A stretch of 64,000 nucleotides of DNA from Ureibacillus acetophenoni (GTDB lineage: Bacteria > Bacillota > Bacilli > Bacillales_A > Planococcaceae), in assembly GCF_900220965.1 (NCBI RefSeq), contig NZ_OBQC01000001.1, positions 124,001 through 188,000 on the forward strand, written 5' to 3'. Shown here one piece after another: positions 18,343-27,296 of the stretch (position 1 is its first letter; every line of letters starts with the position of its first letter). The notes beneath the pieces were generated by a model that did no database searches, was not told where the DNA came from, and saw nothing but the letters and a program-made list of their open reading frames with translations. Made by a program: the position numbers and the translations under genes.

Positions 18343-18356
18343 TGAAAGCGCTCACT
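18343..18356 (+). promoter_or_regulatory. Candidate CcpA cre site
   Basis: TGAAAGCGCTCACT matches the Bacillus cre consensus TGWAANCGNTNWCA at every fixed position except the last. It lies 59 bases before the dehydrogenase start, so carbon catabolite control of that gene is likely. Confidence 0.6.
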
Positions 18357-18414
18357 ATTATTATCTTAGAAACTAGCTTTCATTTTTATTTACATAACAA
18401 AGGGGGAGAATATG

Positions 18415-19449
18415 ATGAAAGCACTAGTAATCGAAGGGGTTAAAAAGGCTGTAGTCAAAGAAGTACCGGTTCCTGAAATCGAAAGAGATGGCATTCTTAT
18501 TAAAACAATGGCGAATGGTGTTTGTCGTAGTGACTGGCACGTTTGGGTTGGGGATCATGGCATTGTTCAACCAATTATCGGTCATGAGTTTTGTGGGGTT
18601 GTTGAAGAAGTAGGTCCGGATGTAAAGAACTTCAAGCGCGGAGATCGCGTTATTGTTCCTTTCTCTGGTAGTGACGGCACATGCCCACACTGTCAAGCTG
18701 GGAACACAAACCTTTGTGATTCATTCCTAGTACCTGGAACTGCATACCAAGGTGGTTACGGGGAATACGTTGCAATTCCAAAAGGTGATCGTAACGTTAT
18801 GCATTTACCAGATGGACTAAGCTTTGCTGATGCAGCTGCATTAGGATGCCGTTTTATGACATCTTATCATGGGATAGTGGACCGGGTACAAGTTTTACCA
18901 GGTGAAAGTGTAGTTGTATACGGCTGTGGTGGTATTGGTTTATCGGCGATCCATATTGCTGCTAATATGGGCGCGACAGTAATTGGTGTTGATATAAACG
19001 ACAGTAATCTTGAGTTAGCTAAGAAGTTAGGTGCAGATGTTGTAATTAATAGTAGAAACACAAATCCAGTAGAAGCTGTAAAAGAGCTAACTAAAGGTGG
19101 CGCCGATGTTTCTGTAGACGCACTAGGTATTGCAGAAACTTGTTTAAATGGTATTAACAGTTTACGTAAAGGTGGACGCCACTTACAAGTTGGGGTAACA
19201 ACGAAAAAAGAAGGCGGCTTCATCTCTCTTCCAGTTGATGAAATGGTAATCAATGAAAAGTCATTCATCACAACGCTTGGTATTCCAGCTGCTCGTTTCA
19301 ACAAACTTCTTGACCAAGTAGCTCAAGGAAAATTAAATCCAGGTCAAATGGTAACTCGTGAAATTAGCCTTTCTGAAGTAGAAGGCATCTTTGAAGATAT
19401 GAGTAACTTCAAAACAACAGGTACGTTTGTTGTGACGGATTTCTCATAA
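18415..19449 (+). CDS. Zinc-dependent alcohol dehydrogenase (MDR family)
   Basis: A 344-residue cytoplasmic NAD(P)-dependent dehydrogenase. ATG 18415 sits six bases after AGGGGGAG; an ATG three bases earlier is possible. Catalytic zinc ligands are Cys37 (GVCRSDWH) and His57-Glu58 (IGHEFCG). The Rossmann motif is VVVYGCGGIGLSAIHIAAN. The structural zinc site keeps Cys90, Cys93 and Cys101 (TCPHCQAGNTNLC), but the usual first cysteine is Asp87. The substrate alcohol is not determined. The gene stands alone, faces away from a LuxR regulator, has a cre-like site upstream and ends at a strong terminator. Confidence 0.9.
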   Translation: MKALVIEGVKKAVVKEVPVPEIERDGILIKTMANGVCRSDWHVWVGDHGIVQPIIGHEFCGVVEEVGPDVKNFKRGDRVIVPFSGSDGTCPHCQAGNTNLCDSFLVPGTAYQGGYGEYVAIPKGDRNVMHLPDGLSFADAAALGCRFMTSYHGIVDRVQVLPGESVVVYGCGGIGLSAIHIAANMGATVIGVDINDSNLELAKKLGADVVINSRNTNPVEAVKELTKGGADVSVDALGIAETCLNGINSLRKGGRHLQVGVTTKKEGGFISLPVDEMVINEKSFITTLGIPAARFNKLLDQVAQGKLNPGQMVTREISLSEVEGIFEDMSNFKTTGTFVVTDFS

Positions 19450-19473
19450 TTAGGGAACTTAAAATAAGAACGG

Positions 19474-19510
19474 GCAAAGGAAAATTATGGATTTTTCCTT
19501 TGCTTGTTTT
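19474..19510 (+). terminator. Terminator of the dehydrogenase gene
   Basis: GCAAAGGAAAA pairs with TTTTTCCTTTGC and is followed by TTGTTTT. Confidence 0.75.
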
Positions 19511-19521
19511 AATTTTAGATC

Positions 19522-19706
19522 ATTAGCGGAGAAATTCCGCCTAATGTATTAATAGAGGTCAAAATAAGCTGATATAAGCGGAGAATTTCCGGTTACTTGC
19601 CAAAAATAAGGTGAAAAACAGTCAATTTGAATAAGATAAGCGGAAAAACTCCGTTTAATCTCATGAAAATATGTTTGTTTTTTAATTTAAACGGAAAAAT
19701 TCCGCT
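19522..19706. repeat. Array of four palindromes at 52/62/51-bp spacing
   Basis: GCGGA-type half-sites at 19526, 19578, 19640 and 19691, each followed by a complementary half such as TTCCGCCTAAT or TTCCGCTTATT. The architecture matches 17275-17463, and again it lies between converging genes and just before a 41-bp repeat. Confidence 0.75.
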
Positions 19707-19724
19707 TATTTTCCAATTCCCCCT

Positions 19725-19765
19725 AAATTGTAGTGAATTGTCAGAATTGTTTGTGTACCTGGTAC
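19725..19765 (+). repeat. 41-bp dispersed repeat
   Basis: Identical to 12813-12853 and 17511-17551, and in a convergent gap like them. Confidence 0.9.
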
Positions 19766-19817
19766 ACAAACAAAAAAGGACAGCGGTATTGCCTGTCCCT
19801 TTTCGTACGTTCTTCTA

Positions 19818-21233
19818 TTATTTAGCCACCAAAATATTAGGCTTTCTATTTTCCATTAGATTGAATTGCTCAATCGCATAACCTACATTCAATACTTTAC
19901 CTTCTTGGAATGCTGGTCCGATTACTTGTAAGCCGATTGGCAAGTTACCTTTGAATCCAACTGGTACAGATAACGCAGGAAGTCCTGTTAAGTTACCAGG
20001 GCCAGTGAAGCGAATGATGTTGTTGATGAGGTCAACTCTTTCGCCATTTAAGTCTACTAAGTCGTCACCGATATCATTCGCAACAACCGGTAGAGTTGGT
20101 GCAATTAGAACGTCGACTTTTTTGTAGATTTCAGTGAATTCCGCTTTTAGTTGTCTTCTTACTTGTTGAGCTTGTAAGTAGTCCACTGCTGATGGAAGTT
20201 CACCTAATTCGAATAATAGACGGATATCGTCACCGAAATCTTGTGGTCTTGTTTTTAGGTCTGAATGGTGAATCGCTGAAGCTTCAGATAGAGAAGTTAC
20301 TAGTTCAGCCCACTCTGCGTATTGTAGAGAAGGAATGCTTACAACTTCTACTTTCGCACCTTTGCTTACTAGTAAATCAATTGCTTTACGAACCGCTTTT
20401 TCAACATCCGTATCGACTTGTTTGAAGAAGTAGTCTTCATTTACACCGATGACTAGATCTTTCACGTCACCTGTTAATTGATTCACATAGTTGTCCACAG
20501 GAAGGTTCACAGCAGTTGGGTCGCGATGGTCGAAACCAGCAATGATTTCAAGCATAGCTGCTGCATCTTTAACAGTTTTTGTCATTGGTCCAATATGGTC
20601 AAGGCTCCATGCTAATGGGTAGCAGCCAAACTTACTTACGCGACCATGTGTTGGTTTTAGTCCAACGATACCGCAGATTGATGAAGGAATTCGAATAGAA
20701 CCAGCAGTGTCTGTTCCAAGAGATGCCACACTTGCACCTGCTGCAACAGCTGCACCTGAACCACCAGAAGAACCACCAGGAATTTTAGTTGTGTCCCAAG
20801 GGTTACGTACTGGACCGTAGTGAGGGTTATTGTTTGTAATACCCCAAGCATATTCATGCATGCTTAGTTTACCAGTGAAAACAACCCCAGCTTCACGTAA
20901 TTTTTCTACAACAGTTGCGTCTGCATCTGATTTGAAGTCTTTATGAATTTTAGAAGCCATCGTAGTGACTTTATCTTTAAAGTATAAATTGTCTTTCAAC
21001 GCAAGTGGAATCCCGTGATACATCCCTTTGTAATTACCATTTGCGATTTCAGTTTCAGCTTTTTTCGCGTCAGCTAAAGCTTCATCGTCATAAAATTCGA
21101 TATATGAATTGATGACTGGCTGACTTTCGTGAGCGAATTTTAGGATTTCTTTAGTTAATTCAACAGGAGATAGTTGTTTTGATTCGATTAGTGGAGCAAG
21201 TTCCTCAACAGATTTCAAATGTAAATTACTCAA
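19818..21233 (-). CDS. Amidase-signature hydrolase (GatA/AtzE-like)
   Basis: A 471-residue amidase. The start is placed at TTG 21233 (MSNLHLKSVEEL) because AGGGGGTGA ends five bases upstream; a longer frame to 21251 has no better site. The catalytic triad is Lys80 (GIPLALKDNLY), cis-Ser155 (IPGGSSGGSGAA) and nucleophile Ser179 (GTDTAGSIRIP). It hydrolyses a carboxylic amide, but a genuine GatA role is unlikely with no gatB or gatC beside it. Its start overlaps the end of a 60-codon gene by eight bases. This resembles the pairing of AtzE-type amidases with small accessory subunits. The substrate is unknown. Confidence 0.87.
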   Translation of the reverse strand: MSNLHLKSVEELAPLIESKQLSPVELTKEILKFAHESQPVINSYIEFYDDEALADAKKAETEIANGNYKGMYHGIPLALKDNLYFKDKVTTMASKIHKDFKSDADATVVEKLREAGVVFTGKLSMHEYAWGITNNNPHYGPVRNPWDTTKIPGGSSGGSGAAVAAGASVASLGTDTAGSIRIPSSICGIVGLKPTHGRVSKFGCYPLAWSLDHIGPMTKTVKDAAAMLEIIAGFDHRDPTAVNLPVDNYVNQLTGDVKDLVIGVNEDYFFKQVDTDVEKAVRKAIDLLVSKGAKVEVVSIPSLQYAEWAELVTSLSEASAIHHSDLKTRPQDFGDDIRLLFELGELPSAVDYLQAQQVRRQLKAEFTEIYKKVDVLIAPTLPVVANDIGDDLVDLNGERVDLINNIIRFTGPGNLTGLPALSVPVGFKGNLPIGLQVIGPAFQEGKVLNVGYAIEQFNLMENRKPNILVAK

Positions 21234-21408
21234 CGTGGTCACCCCCTGCAATGTTCTTCAACGCAATATCTGCGTCATCGATTTTAATGCCATCCAGATT
21301 TCCTCGTAAATCAGCCATTTCCTTCCAACGAGCTTCTAAGATCTCTAGATGTTCTTTTTTCGGAGAAATACCTTTACTAACGAGCAATTGTTCTACTGTT
21401 AAACTCAA
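21226..21408 (-). CDS. Small protein translationally coupled to the amidase
   Basis: About 60 residues (SLTVEQLLVSKGISPKKEHL, ending IALKNIAGGDHVE). GGAGGGA precedes two TTG codons at 21411 and 21408, either of which could start it; the ATG at 21423 lies inside that ribosome site. Its last codons contain the amidase's own ribosome site and its stop overlaps the amidase start, which implies coupled translation. It is predicted to be helical and soluble. Size and position fit the small partner subunits (DUF4089/AtzG-like) that bind some amidases, but I do not recognise the family with certainty. Confidence 0.6.
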   Translation of the reverse strand: MSLTVEQLLVSKGISPKKEHLEILEARWKEMADLRGNLDGIKIDDADIALKNIAGGDHVE

Positions 21409-21423
21409 CAATATTCCCTCCAT

Positions 21424-21884
21424 CTATCGTTTTCTAGCGATTTTCACCGCATAAATCTATTATAAGATAGTTCGAATCTATTTTACAGAATTTTCAGTAA
21501 AATGATAGTTAAGTATGATGAATCGGCAATTATTCTACATTTATTTTATGGTTTTAGGGAGAAGAGGATAGGAGTTAGGTGATAGAATTAGGGAGTTTAT
21601 GGAATATTGCTCAAATAGGGTTTGAGAGATACCGAGGGATAACCAATTTCTGTAATACATTTAGATATAAGAGACATTCTTTTCAAGGAATGTTCAACAA
21701 ATCATAAAAATAGCTCTAAGAGAGTTAATTGTTAACTCAATACTATTAACTGTTCAACTTCGTTATCCATTTAACTATAAAACTTTTAAGTTGCTTGTTA
21801 TTAATACTATTGCAATGTTACTAGTGATATAGGATGATTATCTGTAAGATAATTACATTAATGTAATGGAAATGGAGGGGGAAT
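21424..21884. other. Divergent promoter region with operator-like palindrome
   Basis: No gene seen. A TATAAT-like box faces the amidase pair near 21459-21464. GAGTTAA-TTG-TTAACTC at 21722-21738 is a perfect 7-3-7 palindrome upstream of the large SLH gene. ACATTC...GAATGT near 21674-21693 is another dyad. Confidence 0.4.
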
Positions 21885-24800
21885 ATGAAAGTTCGATATT
21901 ATCTTGGTTTGGGGATATTATTTACCGTTTTAGTAATTTCCGTAAGTACATCAAACCTTACTTTTGCGGATGAGAATGTTAATAGAGCTATTAAGGTAGA
22001 TCTAGTAGACGAAAATCGTTTAATAGATTGGGCTAGTGTTTCTATAGTATCTGAAGAGACGGGTTATGAAACAGGATTTAATTTTGATAGGGAAAGCGAA
22101 TCATTCATTGTAGAAGAAGACTCTAATATTGATTTATATTTAAACTATACAGTTACCTGGAGAGTGGAGTTTTCAGAAAGTGGTCAACGTTATGTTTTTT
22201 TCGACCAAGTATCCTTAACGGGTGATGAAATATTCTCACTTAATACTATTAGTGTTCCTACCTTAGAGAATTTAAGGGAAACTAGTATTGTAAATGACGT
22301 TGAAGAGATAGAGTCTTCCAATTTACGGTTAATAGTTGGGAATAGAGCTACTTCTTGGCATTATCTAGATAATCATACTCCGATTCATTTATTAGTGAAG
22401 GAGGAAAGTAGTTTACTAATAAAATTTAGTCTGCAAGGTCAAGGAACAATGGAAAACTCGTATCTAATTTATGATGAGATTAGTTTTTCAAATGAAAGTA
22501 ATTTAATTAGTGATTATGTGGAAAATCTTGCACATCTTCAAATAGAAGAACCAATGGATACCATCTATTTTAATATGCCTGGAATCAGTTTTACTGCTCA
22601 AAATGCGAAGGATATTTATATTTCAAAGGGAAAATATAATATCAACTATTATATTGATAATTTAAGATGGACTGGTACAGTCACAATCGAGAATGATGAA
22701 ATATTAAATTTACCTTCTATTCCAACACAAGTAGATGTTACATTAAGAGATTTTCGTACAGATGACAATGATCCGACAAAAGTTACTATAGGTTACGAGG
22801 TAAAGGCAAATTCTAGCAACTTCCATGCGGATAATCTTGAATTTACAACTAAATTACTGAAGGATGAAGCTGTAATCGAGGAGTTTATTTCAAAATCGAA
22901 TTATAACCATAAAACAGTTGATTTTGGGGACTATCCATCAGGAACATATACTTTATTAGTTTCAGTGACAAAAGGAAATGAAAGTATTACAGGAAGTACA
23001 TCAATTACCTATACTTCGCCATGGCAGGAGTTAAAAGGGACAATCCTGACTGCTGAAAATGAAGAAGGAATAATAATGAAAGATACAGTTGTTGAGCTGT
23101 ATCAAAAAGTATCACAAAGATATGAAAAAGTTACAGAAGAAAAAGCGACAACTAGCGGTAATATTGGTGAGGTATTTATACCAGATGCTTACATTTTAAA
23201 AGATCAAGATTATGTTTTGGTTGTTAGAAGTGATGAAAATAAAGTTGCTTATATCTATGATTTTATAGGCCAATCAACAAAACAAATACATCTTGAAGGA
23301 TCAGAGTTAGATGAGTTTCAATTTGATACTGCAGGATTAAAAACAGTAGAGCTAATTTTAGATTACAACTATTATTATACAATTCCTGTAAGTTTTTTAT
23401 CGCCCGAATGGAAAGTTGACTTCAGTTTACCATTCAATTTAACCTGGTATGGAGAAAGTATAGAAGGCACTGTAGGTTACGAATATTTTGGGCCAATAAA
23501 TAATAATGAAATTCAATGGAATTCATACAAACCTTCAATTAAATATAAAAACGCAACAATTGGTAGGGATTTTGAAGACGCTAAATATTTACACTATAAT
23601 ACGACACAAAAACATTGGCCGTTAACCTTAAAAGTTAAAGATGGAGAAATCATTTATGAAGGATTAATTAATCTAGATAAGGGGATAGATGAACTTGCAT
23701 TTGGTGAATATACCGGTGAAATTATCCATGTAAATTCTGATAATATTTACATTCAATATAGAAGCATTGCTTCCTCATTAATGAATATTTCTGGAGACAA
23801 TCTCAAATTTGTTTATAGTTTCGAAGATGAATCAGGTAATATTACTGAGCTGACTACAAATAATTTTAATAGTATTCTTTTAGATAAAGAATTAATAGAA
23901 GGTGTATACAAAGTTTCTTTAGTTAGTGCAACCATAAATGAAGAAATCGTTAAATTGAAAATGAAAGATCAATTCGTCACACTAGGTGAAGTCACTCCCA
24001 AAAAGATACTAGATAAAATCTATCTAAATCCAGATACACCTTATGGAAAATTCCATTACGGAAATATTCAAATTTTTGATCCAGAAGAACAATATCCAGG
24101 CCTTGGCTATCCTTACCAACTTGTCACTTATAATTATAATGATGGAGAACAAGCTTTTGTTGCAGGGTACTCAAATAAACTAGAGCCAAATAAAAAATAT
24201 ACCGCATTAATAAAGATACACGTCAAAGGAAAAAATTCATATATTCCTGTCATTGAACTAAGAGAAATAACTGGTACAGAATTACTTGCTATATCAGATA
24301 ATAATCCACTTGAAATTTCTGGGGACTTAAGAAAGTTAATCGTTAATGCTGATGACGGATTACTTGATGATATTGGGGTCCAATTTAATTTTAATGTCTT
24401 AGATAGTGATAACTTTAGCCAGGATATTTCTGGCAATGAAAAGATAGAGGCATATCTTTCACCTGGAACCTATAAAGGTTTCATAAAATTACAAGATATA
24501 AATACTAAAAAATATATAGATATCCCGGAATTTCAGTTACTTGGTGATAAGGTTATCACTTTAAACAAAAGGGATTTGGCTAAATTTGAGGTCTTAAGAA
24601 ATGGTGTGGAATTACCTATACTTGATTTCAATGTAAAAGATAATTATCTTAACGGACATTTATCTAATAATCCAATTACTAGCTATTATATTTCAAAGGG
24701 ACAATATGCACCATTTAAAGTCTCAGTTGGAATAATAGATCAATACGATACACCTTGGGCTTATATCCTATCACAAGAAAACAAAATGATAATAGAGGAT

Positions 24801-27005
24801 ACACAATTTGAATTTACAGGTATAATTGATGGCGCAATTGATGAAATCAATGTCATTAATAATCGCCGAATCCAAGCACACATAAACTTATCCTCTGGTC
24901 AGTTTTCAATTGATGGTATTTACCATGCTGTAAAAGATTCAAATCGTCAGTTACTAACATTATCAGTTGAAGAAAGTCCAATTCGCGATTATTACGGATT
25001 ATTCGATAGGTTAAATGAAGTTCACGCAGCATACCGTGTTTTAGATGAGTATGGTAGAGAAGTTATAAATGGAGCAAGTGATGCTCACAATTTGACTGAA
25101 CTTGATATTTATTTTCCAGATTTAATAGATAAACATACCTATACATTAGAAGTAACAATTCCAACTTCGCCACGTAATTCTCTTAAATTGGAAAAACAAT
25201 TTACAGTTGATTTGGAGCAAGGAAGATTTGTTAATATTACTTCACCAGCTGTTTACTCAATTCTGAATAACGAAATTATTACAATTGAAGGCAAAGCAAA
25301 TGAGGGTGCGATGTTAGCCGTTACTGTAATGCAAGGAAATGTTGTAGTAGATTCAAAGAATTTTAATGTTACAAGTGAAAGAACATTCTCAGTACCAATT
25401 AAGATTCTTCACGACGGAAATTATACAGTAACTGTTTCAAATGAAGATATAGAGCATAGCCTTCAGTTCACTGTTGACCGTACAGCACCCGAAAGTGTAA
25501 AAAATATCGAGCTTATCGAGGATAAAGATGGTTTAAGAATTGCATGGGAAGCTTTAGAAGAGTTCATGGTTTACAAAGTAGAAGTAGCTGAAAATGATGG
25601 GGAATTTATTGAAGTTGTTTCACAGACATCTACAAACTATGTTTTAAGTAATCTAAAACCAAGTTCTAATTATAGTATTAGAATAATTGCAATTGATCTT
25701 GCAGGTAATAGTAGTGTTTCAAAAATTGTGACTAAAAAAGCTACTACACAAAACCCAGGTTCAGGAAATGACGACGGGAATCCAGGAGATACAGATAACG
25801 ATTCTGGAAGTGATAATAGTGGTGGTTCTGGGAACAATAGCGGTAGTAATAATGGAGGCAATACCACTAACACTACTCCGGAAAGTCAATCTGAACAATC
25901 AGTGGTTGTGAATAAAGTAGATATTTTAGATCAATTAAATGATTCAACTAGTACGCAAGTGACTGTTGCAGCAAAAAAACTAACCCAAGAGAATTCGAGT
26001 AGTATTGTTGAAGTACCTTCGACTACTTTGAAATCAATTTTAGAGACTGGAAAAACATTAATCATTTCGACAGGCGAAGTGACAATAGAAATCCCAACAG
26101 CCATTCTACAAGAATTATCACAGAATAAACAAGGAAATATACAATTTTTGCTTGAGTTAGTACATGACCATACCATCGATGGTTCTGGACAAGCTATCTC
26201 TGATGTATATGAATTTTCAATTAAGGGTGAGGTAAATGGGGAATTAACATCGTTTACAAACTTTTCGAAATATATTGATGTGTCTATTCCAGTAAACGAA
26301 AATGAAATAAAGGATTTAGAGAAGGTTGCTGTCTACTATATAAATGAACAAACAAATACATTAGAGTATGTGGTTAGTAAAATTGAAGATGGAAAATTAA
26401 CGTTCAAAACGAACCATTTCTCAAAATTTGTTGGTATTGAAAACAACAAAACATTTATAGATATTAAGAATTCATGGGCAAAGAACTATATAGAATCACT
26501 TGCCTCAAAATCTATTATTAATGGTATCAATTCTGAAGAATTTGCTCCGAATGACTCTATTACTCGTTCACAATTTGCAGTTCTATTAGCTCGAGCATTG
26601 AATTTGCAAAAGAAAGAATATGAAGGGATATTCCTCGACGTTAATGAATCAATGACTTGGAGTGTTTATGAAATTGAAGCTGCATATCGTGTGGGGATTA
26701 TCAATGGATATAACGGCAAATTCAATCCAGATGAGAAGATCACTCGAGATCAAATGGCCACTATGATTATTAGAGCAATTCAATATGTGGACCCACTTAT
26801 TTTAGAAAATGTATTAAGTAGTAATGTTGCTTTTGTTGATGGAGCAACCATTCCTGAATATGCAAAGGAAAGTGTACTACTTGCTTCTGGGCTAGAGATT
26901 ATTAGTGGGAAACAAATTAATGGTCAATTATTCTTTGCTCCAAGTGACTATGCAACTCGAGCTGAAACAGCAAAAATGCTTTATATGATGCTTGAAAACT
27001 TATAA
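21885..27005 (+). CDS. Very large surface protein with C-terminal SLH domains
   Basis: 1706 residues, starting at ATG 21885 behind GGAGGGGG. After a signal peptide (YYLGLGILFTVLVISVSTS) come about 1150 residues of beta-rich, weakly repetitive sequence that I cannot assign. A fibronectin type III-like domain spans about 1200-1285 (APESVKNIELIEDKDG ... YSIRIIAIDLAGNSS). Next is a Gly/Asn/Ser/Asp linker near 1290-1335. The last 180 residues are three SLH domains (ITRSQFAVLLARAL, ITRDQMATMIIRAI, ATRAETAKMLYMM), here at the C-terminus rather than the N-terminus. It is probably a wall-anchored adhesin or structural protein. It is monocistronic and ends at a good terminator. Confidence 0.85.
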   Translation: MKVRYYLGLGILFTVLVISVSTSNLTFADENVNRAIKVDLVDENRLIDWASVSIVSEETGYETGFNFDRESESFIVEEDSNIDLYLNYTVTWRVEFSESGQRYVFFDQVSLTGDEIFSLNTISVPTLENLRETSIVNDVEEIESSNLRLIVGNRATSWHYLDNHTPIHLLVKEESSLLIKFSLQGQGTMENSYLIYDEISFSNESNLISDYVENLAHLQIEEPMDTIYFNMPGISFTAQNAKDIYISKGKYNINYYIDNLRWTGTVTIENDEILNLPSIPTQVDVTLRDFRTDDNDPTKVTIGYEVKANSSNFHADNLEFTTKLLKDEAVIEEFISKSNYNHKTVDFGDYPSGTYTLLVSVTKGNESITGSTSITYTSPWQELKGTILTAENEEGIIMKDTVVELYQKVSQRYEKVTEEKATTSGNIGEVFIPDAYILKDQDYVLVVRSDENKVAYIYDFIGQSTKQIHLEGSELDEFQFDTAGLKTVELILDYNYYYTIPVSFLSPEWKVDFSLPFNLTWYGESIEGTVGYEYFGPINNNEIQWNSYKPSIKYKNATIGRDFEDAKYLHYNTTQKHWPLTLKVKDGEIIYEGLINLDKGIDELAFGEYTGEIIHVNSDNIYIQYRSIASSLMNISGDNLKFVYSFEDESGNITELTTNNFNSILLDKELIEGVYKVSLVSATINEEIVKLKMKDQFVTLGEVTPKKILDKIYLNPDTPYGKFHYGNIQIFDPEEQYPGLGYPYQLVTYNYNDGEQAFVAGYSNKLEPNKKYTALIKIHVKGKNSYIPVIELREITGTELLAISDNNPLEISGDLRKLIVNADDGLLDDIGVQFNFNVLDSDNFSQDISGNEKIEAYLSPGTYKGFIKLQDINTKKYIDIPEFQLLGDKVITLNKRDLAKFEVLRNGVELPILDFNVKDNYLNGHLSNNPITSYYISKGQYAPFKVSVGIIDQYDTPWAYILSQENKMIIEDTQFEFTGIIDGAIDEINVINNRRIQAHINLSSGQFSIDGIYHAVKDSNRQLLTLSVEESPIRDYYGLFDRLNEVHAAYRVLDEYGREVINGASDAHNLTELDIYFPDLIDKHTYTLEVTIPTSPRNSLKLEKQFTVDLEQGRFVNITSPAVYSILNNEIITIEGKANEGAMLAVTVMQGNVVVDSKNFNVTSERTFSVPIKILHDGNYTVTVSNEDIEHSLQFTVDRTAPESVKNIELIEDKDGLRIAWEALEEFMVYKVEVAENDGEFIEVVSQTSTNYVLSNLKPSSNYSIRIIAIDLAGNSSVSKIVTKKATTQNPGSGNDDGNPGDTDNDSGSDNSGGSGNNSGSNNGGNTTNTTPESQSEQSVVVNKVDILDQLNDSTSTQVTVAAKKLTQENSSSIVEVPSTTLKSILETGKTLIISTGEVTIEIPTAILQELSQNKQGNIQFLLELVHDHTIDGSGQAISDVYEFSIKGEVNGELTSFTNFSKYIDVSIPVNENEIKDLEKVAVYYINEQTNTLEYVVSKIEDGKLTFKTNHFSKFVGIENNKTFIDIKNSWAKNYIESLASKSIINGINSEEFAPNDSITRSQFAVLLARALNLQKKEYEGIFLDVNESMTWSVYEIEAAYRVGIINGYNGKFNPDEKITRDQMATMIIRAIQYVDPLILENVLSSNVAFVDGATIPEYAKESVLLASGLEIISGKQINGQLFFAPSDYATRAETAKMLYMMLENL

Positions 27006-27012
27006 GAATATC

Positions 27013-27047
27013 AAAAGTTCCTGTAAATTTTTGCAGGAACTTTTTTC
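27013..27047 (+). terminator. Terminator of the large SLH gene
   Basis: AAAAGTTCCTG pairs with CAGGAACTTTT. Confidence 0.75.
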
Positions 27048-27159
27048 ATTTAGTTTTTTTATATTTAAGGTCAGTTTTATTTATTATAGTAGAAACTCAA
27101 TTAAATTGAGAGTAACTACCTAGCAATCTTACAAAATGGTAATTTTACATTATTTTTAT

Positions 27160-27192
27160 CATTTATTTATCATTCGATTCGTATTATGATAG
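27160..27192 (+). promoter_or_regulatory. Promoter segment shared with the S-layer gene
   Basis: About 28 of 33 bases match 36112-36144, including ATTCGTATTAT, with a TATTAT -10-like box. The implied leader is about 105 bases. Confidence 0.55.
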
Positions 27193-27296
27193 TTCATGTA
27201 GCGCAGAGGTGATAGAAATTCTGTGAGACATAGATTTAGAACTTATTAGATTTTAATAAACTTAATTATAAAAAAACTATTTGGGGGAATATATAA

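Noticed and set aside
18867..19304. 145-codon frame antisense to the alcohol dehydrogenase gene
   Set aside because: Shadow of a well-supported gene; no start signals.
19818..21233. GatA subunit of the tRNA amidotransferase
   Set aside because: No gatB or gatC is linked, and a different small gene overlaps its start. A general amidase is more likely.
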